Of a stretch of DNA of 9,766 nucleotides, positions 1 to 5,838 are shown piece after piece. The position numbers were made by a program, and so were the translations under genes. The DNA comes from JBBSEX01 sp038239345 (GTDB lineage: Bacteria; Acidobacteriota; Terriglobia; Bryobacterales; Bryobacteraceae). Position 1 is the stretch's first letter, and each line of letters begins with the position of its first letter. Under the pieces are notes generated by a model. The model was given only the letters and a program-made list of their open reading frames with translations. It did no database searches and was not told the origin of the DNA. The stretch spans positions 1 through 9,766 of the forward strand of contig JBBSEX010000078.1 of NCBI GenBank assembly GCA_038239345.1, given 5' to 3'.

Positions 1-1061
1 ACTTTCGTTTCGATGCAAGCGAGAAGATCTTTCCACGATGCTACAAAAGATTCGGCGCCTTCCTGCTGCAGATCGGCGGCGAGCTTTTCGTCGTCAATAC
101 CGGCCTTAGAGAAGTCGGTAATAACTACCTCGGCATCGCCTCCATCAACTGGCAGGACATCGCCCAGCGATCCGTAATCGAAGAATGCAAGGAGTGTCTT
201 TTCAGGAATTGTGTTGATCGTATCCGGAGCGGCGAGCGCCTTGACGTAGAGGACATCGGATGCCGCGGGGTCTTTCGTGCCGGTACTTGCCCAAAGGAGG
301 CGCTGCGGCTCAGCCCCGGCGCCTGCAGCCTTTAGCCATCGTTCCGAAGCGAGCAACTCGCGGTAGGCTTTGTACGTAAGCTTCGCGATTGCAATTCCCA
401 GACGATCTTTCAGTTCATTCGGCACTTTCCCCATCGTCGCCTTGTCCCAGCGGCTGATGAACATGGATGCTACCGAGCGCACCTTCGGATCGAGCCCGGC
501 GGCAATTCGTCGCTCGATGCCGCGCAAGTACGCTTCGGCCGCGGCGATATAATGGGCGCTTGAAAACAGAAGCGTCACGTTCACAGGCACGCCCGCGAAA
601 ATGCTCTCCTCGATTGCGGTAAGGCCTTCGCGGGTTCCGGGGATCTTGATAAAGAGATTGTGTCGGTGTGCCTGAGCACGGAGCAGGGCGGCGGCTTTCA
701 CGGTGCCGGCTGCATCGTTGGCCAGTAACGGCGATACTTCCAGAGATACCCAGCCGTCCGCACCCCCGGTAGCGTCATAGATCGGATGGAAGAGATCGGC
801 TGCCTGTGTCAGATCTTCAATCGCGAGCTCGAAGAAAAGTGCTTCCCCCGACTTGCCCTCGCCGCTCTTCTTACGGATGGCATCGTCGTAGAACTTTGAG
901 TTTTTGACAGCCAGATCGAAGATGGATGGATTCGATGTCAACCCTGTGACCGAGAGATCGTCGATATAACGACGCAGCGTCCCGCTCGTCAGGAGACCTC
1001 GCGTGATGTTGTCAAGCCAAAGGCTCTGACCGAGGTCATGAAGCTGTTGCGTTGGTTTCAC
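1..1061 (-). CDS. tal: Transaldolase (partial; C-terminus runs off the left edge)
   Basis: Transaldolase moves a dihydroxyacetone unit between sugar phosphates in the cytosolic non-oxidative pentose phosphate pathway. I translated 353 codons with no stop before the window edge. Visible family features are WLD with Asp17, TSNPSIF at residues 42-48, SLEVSP with Glu108, and FIKIPGT with the Schiff-base lysine at Lys139, followed by NVTLLFS and SMFISRWDKA. This is the long transaldolase type seen in mycobacteria, cyanobacteria and acidobacteria. The reading is close to the usual C-terminus of a stand-alone enzyme (ending ACIETK at the edge), but some relatives are fused to glucose-6-phosphate isomerase, and this window cannot tell which applies. 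The start is GTG at 1061, the only start codon between an in-frame TGA (1088-1086) and the conserved N-terminus. The Shine-Dalgarno-like GAAGG lies too close to it to be convincing. It is the last visible gene of the minus-strand group. Confidence 0.93.
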   Translation of the reverse strand, partial: MKPTQQLHDLGQSLWLDNITRGLLTSGTLRRYIDDLSVTGLTSNPSIFDLAVKNSKFYDDAIRKKSGEGKSGEALFFELAIEDLTQAADLFHPIYDATGGADGWVSLEVSPLLANDAAGTVKAAALLRAQAHRHNLFIKIPGTREGLTAIEESIFAGVPVNVTLLFSSAHYIAAAEAYLRGIERRIAAGLDPKVRSVASMFISRWDKATMGKVPNELKDRLGIAIAKLTYKAYRELLASERWLKAAGAGAEPQRLLWASTGTKDPAASDVLYVKALAAPDTINTIPEKTLLAFFDYGSLGDVLPVDGGDAEVVITDFSKAGIDDEKLAADLQQEGAESFVASWKDLLACIETK

Positions 1062-1083
1062 ACCTTCACTGTAAGGGAAATGC

Positions 1084-1102
1084 CGTCAAAAGGACGTCAA
1101 AA
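1084..1102. repeat. 19-bp repeat, copy A, upstream of tal
   Basis: CGTCAAAAGGACGTCAAAA occurs here and again, identically and in the same orientation, at 8632-8650. Inside it CGTCAAAA is repeated with an 11-base period, about one helical turn. That layout is typical of sites bound by tandem dimers such as OmpR/PhoB-family regulators. It ends 23 bases before the tal start codon. On the tal strand it reads TTTTGACG-TCC-TTTTGACG. A regulatory role is inferred; no regulator is identified. Confidence 0.55.
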
Positions 1103-1107
1103 CGTCC
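1092..1107. repeat. Perfect 6-bp inverted repeat GGACGT-CAAA-ACGTCC
   Basis: GGACGT and ACGTCC are exact reverse complements separated by CAAA. They overlap the second unit of the 19-bp repeat in front of tal. The second copy of the repeat (8632-8650) lacks the right arm, so this palindrome is specific to the tal side. It could be an operator half-site pair or a small hairpin. No T-run follows on either strand, so I do not read it as a terminator. Confidence 0.35.
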
Positions 1108-1149
1108 CAAGGACACGCTATCCTGACTTACCCGCGTCTCCGCGTTGTA

Positions 1150-1317
1150 TCAAACGCATGACCGCCCTGTGGCGTGTCGGGCGCGTGAAGAACTATATTG
1201 ACCGCGTCGACAAGTCTTTTCGTCGGCACTTTCAAGAACTGCGGCGACTAGGTTCAGGACCGAGATGTCGTCGTCCACGACGAGAATGTTCTCAATTCCA
1301 GCCCCGGAGGTTGACAA
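1150..1317 (-). pseudogene. Response-regulator receiver (REC) domain fragment
   Basis: A 55-codon frame starting at TTG 1317, inside the 3' end of tpiA, contains ENILVVDDDISVLNLVAAVL. This is the first beta strand, acidic pocket (Asp15-Asp17 in this frame) and first helix of a CheY-like receiver domain. Similarity stops at about residue 31, before the phospho-accepting aspartate expected near residue 55-60. The rest (TCRRGQYSSSRARH and onward to TGA at 1152-1150) does not look like a receiver. Another frame stays open after the break (VPTKRLVDAVNIVLHAPD) but is not recognisable either. No Shine-Dalgarno precedes the TTG. I read this as the remnant of a regulator gene that once followed tpiA, too short to fold as a receiver. 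It was found by translating the tpiA-tal gap by hand. The REC identity rests on a short but very characteristic motif. Confidence 0.55.
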
Positions 1318-2041
1318 GCGTCGCAAAACTGACCGGGTCGAGACTGGCGCCGCCTACGAGAAAGCCGTCAATCTCAGACTGCTCCATGAGGCTTTTCGCA
1401 TTGTCGGCCTTGACGCTACCGCCGTAGATGACTCGGACTTTTTTCGCTGCCTCCGCTCCGAACCGCGTCTCCGCCAGAGCACGAAGGAAGCGATGCGCCT
1501 CAGCGGCGACTTGCGGCGTGGCGGTTGTGCCCTCCCCGATCGCCCAAAGGGGTTCGTACCCAATGACGATACCTGCGAATTGCTCGTCCGATAGCTCGGC
1601 GATGCCATCCCGGAACTCCTCCGTCAACTTCACTTCCACGTTCTTCTTCTCGCGCTCACCGACGCACACGATCGGCGTGAGGCCGGCCTCGAGCGCGGCG
1701 ACGGTTTTTTTCAAAACGGTCTCATTGGTTTCGCCAAAGAAGTGACGGCGCTCGCTGTGTCCCACAATGACGTGGGAACAGCCGGACGCCTTTATCATGT
1801 CGCCGCAGACCTCGCCGGTGAATGCACCTTCTTTCTCCCAGTACAGATTCTGGGCACCAATCCGGACCCGAGTTCCGCACGCAGCGGTAACGGCGTTCTT
1901 CACATCGAGGAGTGGCGGGCAGATCACAATTTCACAATTGTTGGAGTGTGCAATGGCAGGCAGAAAGTTCGCGAAGAAGGAGGTGGTCCCCATCGGGTTC
2001 TTGTGCATTTTCCAGTTGGCGCCGATGAGAGGTGTACGCAT
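1292..2041 (-). CDS. tpiA: Triosephosphate isomerase
   Basis: This cytosolic TIM-barrel enzyme interconverts dihydroxyacetone phosphate and glyceraldehyde-3-phosphate. The 249-residue product has the normal family length. Key residues are all present: NWKMHK with Asn9 and Lys11, VIVGHSERR with catalytic His95, YEPLWAIGEG with catalytic Glu163 followed by the flexible loop 6 to about residue 175, and the phosphate-binding stretches YGGSVK (206-211) and LVGGASLDP (228-236). The ATG at 2041 is supported by AGGAG at 2050-2046, four bases upstream. The gene lies 84 bases downstream of glgX on the same strand and may be cotranscribed with it. Its 3' end overlaps the response-regulator fragment by 26 bases. 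The C-terminus (VNLRGWN) runs a few residues past the usual VN-ending, otherwise nothing is odd. Confidence 0.97.
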   Translation of the reverse strand: MRTPLIGANWKMHKNPMGTTSFFANFLPAIAHSNNCEIVICPPLLDVKNAVTAACGTRVRIGAQNLYWEKEGAFTGEVCGDMIKASGCSHVIVGHSERRHFFGETNETVLKKTVAALEAGLTPIVCVGEREKKNVEVKLTEEFRDGIAELSDEQFAGIVIGYEPLWAIGEGTTATPQVAAEAHRFLRALAETRFGAEAAKKVRVIYGGSVKADNAKSLMEQSEIDGFLVGGASLDPVSFATLVNLRGWN

Positions 2042-2045
2042 GGAA

Positions 2046-2050
2046 CTCCT
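2046..2050 (-). promoter_or_regulatory. Ribosome binding site of tpiA (AGGAG)
   Basis: AGGAG on the minus strand, four bases before the ATG at 2041. It fixes the tpiA start and shows that tpiA has its own ribosome entry rather than depending on coupling to glgX. Confidence 0.7.
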
Positions 2051-2125
2051 AGACGCTCACGACCGGGAGCGCCGTAAACTTAGCCGGGTTTGCGACAGCG
2101 ACAAGAATTCTGCGGATTCTAACCA

Positions 2126-4228
2126 TCAGGCCAACTGGTCTCGCGCCACGAGTATTGCACTGGAGCGCGCTGCCAAGCTGTATGGCTTCGAACTATCCAC
2201 CATCGGTTCCTCGCCCTCCGCGAATAAGTCTTGCGGCGCGGCGCCGGAAGTATCGACCGCGAGGAGCCACGTCGCAAATTCTGGCGATTGTGGCAGATGA
2301 AAGTCGACGCTGTCGGCGCCGGCGTTGAACATCAGAAGGATTCTGCTCTCTGCTTCTTCATCTACGACGCACGCGAAGGCTTTTTCTCTGTGATCGAACC
2401 AATCCGGCGTTCCTCCAGCCGGTCCTCGCCACTGGATTGTGTCGTCCGTGTAAAACTGCTCGGTGCTCAGGACCGGGTGGGCGCGTCGAAAGGCGACCAT
2501 GCCCCGGGCAAAGCGGTAAATGTCGCTATGCTGCTCCAGATAATCCCAGTCAAACCAGCTTGTCTTGTTGTCCTGGCACCAGGCGTTGTTACTCCCGCGT
2601 TGCGTACGCCGGAATTCGTCGCCCCCGAGTAGCATCGGCACGCCACGCGAGATGAATAGAGTCACTAGAAAGTTCTTGATCTGGCGTTTCCGAACTTTCT
2701 CAATTCCCGCATCTTGCGTTTCGCCTTCAACACCATAGTTATCGCTGAAGTTGGCGTTCGTCCCATCATTGTTGTTCTCGCCGTTGGCTTCATTGTGCTT
2801 GTAGCGATAACTCACCAGATCGTTCAGAGTAAATCCATCGTGGCAGGTGATGAAGTTGATGCTGCACTCCGGACCCTTACCGGATTGAGTGTAAATGTCG
2901 GCACTGCCGCAGATGCGGTTGGCGAATAAACCGAGCATCCCGTCATCGCCGCGCCAGAAACGCCGGACGTCATCCCGGAAACGGCCATTCCATTCGGCCC
3001 AGCGGCGCCCAGAAAAATTCCCCACTTGGTAGGCGCCGGCTGCATCCCACGCCTCGGCGATGAGCTTAATGTCTATGAGAATCGGGTCCTCCGCGATCCG
3101 TTCGAGCAGAGGGGCATCGGCCATGAGCCTGCCGCTTTCGTCGCGCCCGAGTACGGACGCCAGGTCAAAGCGAAATCCGTCGCCGTGCATTTCGATGACC
3201 CAGTATCGGAGGGCGGCCAGGATGTGGTCGCGTACCACCGGGTGGTTTGCGTTGACAGTGTTGCCTGTGCCGGTCTCGTTCCGGTAATAGCGTTTGTCCC
3301 CGGAAAGCATGTAGAAGATTTCGTTATCCATCCCGCGGAAACAGAGGGTCGGTCCTAGTTCATCTCCTTCGGCCGTGTGATTGAAGACGACGTCGAGAAT
3401 CAACTCGATGTTCGCGCGGTGAAGGGCCTGAACCATTTCCTTAAATTCGGTGACTTGTTCTCCCGGACCCAGCCGACTGCTGTAGGAAGCTTTGACTGCG
3501 AAAAACACCACCGGGTCGTATCCCCAGTAATTCCTGAGTGGCTTACCGTTTTGCCGAGGGAAGCGATTCTCATTGAATTCCTGCACCGGCATGAGCTCGA
3601 CGGCGGTGATCCCGAGATCTTTCAGATAGGGAAGTTTTTCGATGAGCCCTCGATACGTTCCGGAGTAACGTGCACTCGAGTTTGGGTTCAGGGTGAAGCC
3701 GCGAACGTGCGTTTCATAGATGATCGTCTTCCACCACGGATGCTTTGGCAATTGATCGTCAGCCCAGTCAAACGGCTCCACCATGAACACGGACTTCGGC
3801 ATGGCCGCCGCATTGTTCTCTGGTGAACGGGTCAGATCTCGCTCAGGTGAGGACGGATCGTATCCGGTGGTCTTCCCGAAATCCCAATTGGCCGACCGGG
3901 ATATCGCGGCGGCGAACGGATCCAGCAGAAGCTTCGAAAAATTGAAACGCTGGCCTGCGGCGGGCGACCAGGGGCCATCCACGCGGTAAGCATATAGTTG
4001 ACCTTGCTGCAGTCCATCAACCTCCACGTGCCACACGTCACCAGTCCGGTTATGTGCTGGATCGAGGTCGATCTGCCGCGAGGGGATGTCGTCCTCAGGG
4101 TGTTCGAAGAACTCAATGCGAACGCGAGTGGCATGGCGGCTAAAGATGGCAAAATTGACTCCCTTTCCTCGGAGACTGATACCCAAAGGTAAGGGAAAAC
4201 CAACGAGTACGCCGGGGGAGTCTCTCAC
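2126..4228 (-). CDS. glgX: Glycogen debranching enzyme, isoamylase type (GH13)
   Basis: GlgX/TreX-type enzymes hydrolyse alpha-1,6 branch points of glycogen or of limit dextrins left by phosphorylase, in the cytosol. The 700-residue protein has an N-terminal CBM48/isoamylase-N domain (about 8-110; PLGISLRGKGVNFAIFS), then a GH13 barrel. Conserved regions visible are DVVFNH (279-284), GFRFD with nucleophile Asp355, AEAWD with acid/base Glu392, and CHDG with Asp464. LGGDEF (534-539) and NNAWCQDN (547-554) are also typical of glycogen debranching enzymes. A beta-rich C-terminal domain follows. Length matches the family (about 650-710). The start is GTG at 4228, overlapping the malQ stop as GTGA, and the protein begins directly before the CBM48 fold, so the start fits. 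The four-base overlap implies translational coupling, so the premature stop in malQ could lower GlgX output. There is no signal peptide. Confidence 0.95.
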   Translation of the reverse strand: MRDSPGVLVGFPLPLGISLRGKGVNFAIFSRHATRVRIEFFEHPEDDIPSRQIDLDPAHNRTGDVWHVEVDGLQQGQLYAYRVDGPWSPAAGQRFNFSKLLLDPFAAAISRSANWDFGKTTGYDPSSPERDLTRSPENNAAAMPKSVFMVEPFDWADDQLPKHPWWKTIIYETHVRGFTLNPNSSARYSGTYRGLIEKLPYLKDLGITAVELMPVQEFNENRFPRQNGKPLRNYWGYDPVVFFAVKASYSSRLGPGEQVTEFKEMVQALHRANIELILDVVFNHTAEGDELGPTLCFRGMDNEIFYMLSGDKRYYRNETGTGNTVNANHPVVRDHILAALRYWVIEMHGDGFRFDLASVLGRDESGRLMADAPLLERIAEDPILIDIKLIAEAWDAAGAYQVGNFSGRRWAEWNGRFRDDVRRFWRGDDGMLGLFANRICGSADIYTQSGKGPECSINFITCHDGFTLNDLVSYRYKHNEANGENNNDGTNANFSDNYGVEGETQDAGIEKVRKRQIKNFLVTLFISRGVPMLLGGDEFRRTQRGSNNAWCQDNKTSWFDWDYLEQHSDIYRFARGMVAFRRAHPVLSTEQFYTDDTIQWRGPAGGTPDWFDHREKAFACVVDEEAESRILLMFNAGADSVDFHLPQSPEFATWLLAVDTSGAAPQDLFAEGEEPMVDSSKPYSLAARSSAILVARDQLA

Positions 4229-5838
4229 CGGAACTGCCCCGTGGTTGGCGCTGTTGCAGAGTTGAGCGGCTTGGAGCGGAACGGCTGCGCCGCTGAATTA
4301 TCGACGGCCGGAGGCTCATCCGTTTTGAGAAGAAGGCATTTGCCGGATATTTGCTTCGCCTTCCGTGTCAGTTCTCCGAGCGATTGAAACTTTGCGGCGG
4401 ACATCATGTTTTCGGTACATCGCCATCGCCAATTGCCGTTGGCGCGACCGGGCACATTCATCCACCCTTCACTGCCCAGATTGAGTAGATCTTGCAAGGG
4501 CTCGATCGCCAGTGCGGCCACCGATGACCACGCGAGTTCAGTCAGCGCGGGAGCGACTTCAGCACTCTCGCCGGCTGCTCGATTCAGGTACCGCCACAAA
4601 TTCTGCCGCTGAACATCGGGCAACTCTTCATACCATTCGCGTGATGTTGCATTGTCGTGAGTGCCGGTATAAACCACCGTGTTGCGGACGAAGTTGTGCG
4701 GAAGATGAGGATTGTCTCTATTGCCGTCGAAAGCGAATTGCAGTACGCGAGTCCCCGGCACATGCAATGTGTCACGCAATGTTTCGACTTCGGGCGTAAT
4801 CAGCCCCGGATCTTCCGCCAGAAATGGCAAGCTTCCGAGACTCGCTTCCGCCGCGTGGAAAAAATTCGCGCCTGGCCCCGCGATCCATTTCCCGGACCGT
4901 GCTGTTGGTGCACCAGCTGGGATGTGCCACGTGGCTATGAACCCGCGGAAGTGATCCAGACGGATTAAATCTACGTGCAGCAGGAGAGAACGCAACCGGT
5001 CGATACACCACCGATAACCAGACGAACGTAGCGCATCCCAGTTGTACACGGGATTACCCCACATTTGTCCGTCTGCGCTGAAATGGTCGGGAGGGACGCC
5101 AGCGACAAAGCGCGGTCGCCGCGATTCGCCTAATAGGAAAAAGTCCGGATTCGCCCAAACGTCACTCGAGTCGGGAGAAGCAAAAAATACCAAATCACCG
5201 ATCAGTCTTACACCCTTGGAGCGGGCGTATTCCTTGAGCTTTTCGGCTTGGCGAAAGAATAGGAATTGCGCAAAACGAACCTGATCCAATTGTTTCCCCA
5301 ACTCCTGCCTCGCTTTATCCAGGGCGGGGCCCTCGCGCTGCACCAGTTGTGTCGGCCAATCGAGGTAGGACGCCCCGTGATACCGATTTCTTAACGCCCG
5401 GAAGAGTGCATAATCGTCGAGCCAGCTTGCATGTTGCGCGCAGAACTCTTCGAAAGCCACACGCAAATCTTTACGCCGGGGTCCAAAGTTTGCCCACGCT
5501 CGTTCGAGTAGCCGCTCTTTGAAAGGAACAACCGAGTCGTAGTCAACAGCGCTCGATCCGAAATCAGATTTACAGTCGAGTGCGTCCGGACTTAGCAGTA
5601 GGTCATTACCGGCAAACGACGACAGCGGTTGATAGGGCGAATTCCCATAACCGGTCGGGCCGAGCGGGAGCGCCTGCCACCATTGCTGGCCAGCCTCATG
5701 AAGGCGGTCGATCCACGAATATCAGGGCGGGCCCAGATCGCCGATTCCGTAATCTGAAGGTAACGACGTGACAGGCAATAGCAAGCCCGAAGCGCGGTAT
5801 TCCTCCGGAAAAGGCGGGAAACGGGACTTCTCCCTCAT
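4225..5838 (-). pseudogene. malQ: 4-alpha-glucanotransferase (amylomaltase), interrupted by in-frame TGA
   Basis: MalQ (GH77) transfers maltodextrin segments between chains, making phosphorylase substrates. The full frame is 537 codons, the usual size. ATG at 5838 overlaps the glgP stop as ATGA. Codons 14-38 already read as a MalQ N-terminus (EYRASGLLL ... YGIGDLGPP). Codon 39 is TGA (5724-5722). The same frame then resumes as YSWIDRLHEAGQQWWQALPL and GPTGYGNSPYQ (61-70), so no frameshift is involved. Catalytic residues are intact: RLDHFRG with nucleophile Asp295, AEDPG with Glu342, and GTHDN with Asp395, which match Thermus amylomaltase positions closely. The last 40 or so residues are a Ser/Ala/Pro-rich tail unlike the core. 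No good start follows the TGA until TTG at 5466, which would lose the first 124 residues including the conserved GYGNSPYQ region. Either the gene is freshly inactivated or the base call is wrong. GH77 identity is near certain. Confidence 0.88.

Noticed and set aside
1164..1184. CGCCC/GGGCG hairpin downstream of tpiA as a terminator
   Set aside because: Only five pairs with a ten-base loop and no following T-run on the minus strand.
2101..2125. AGAAT/ATTCT hairpin in the glgX-tpiA gap
   Set aside because: Five A/T-rich pairs with a seven-base loop, too weak for a terminator and with no T-run.
1767..2300. Long plus-strand ORFs such as 1767-2300, 3377-3826 and 7827-8435
   Set aside because: They lie antisense to tpiA, glgX and glgP, whose products are clearly recognisable, and their translations show no family motifs.
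5690..5724. Selenocysteine or reassigned-code reading of the malQ TGA
   Set aside because: The bases after the TGA form only a four-pair GCCT/AGGC hairpin, unlike a bacterial SECIS. MalQ has no selenocysteine chemistry at this site. glgP, malQ, glgX, tpiA and the plus-strand gene all end with TGA, so TGA is a normal stop here.
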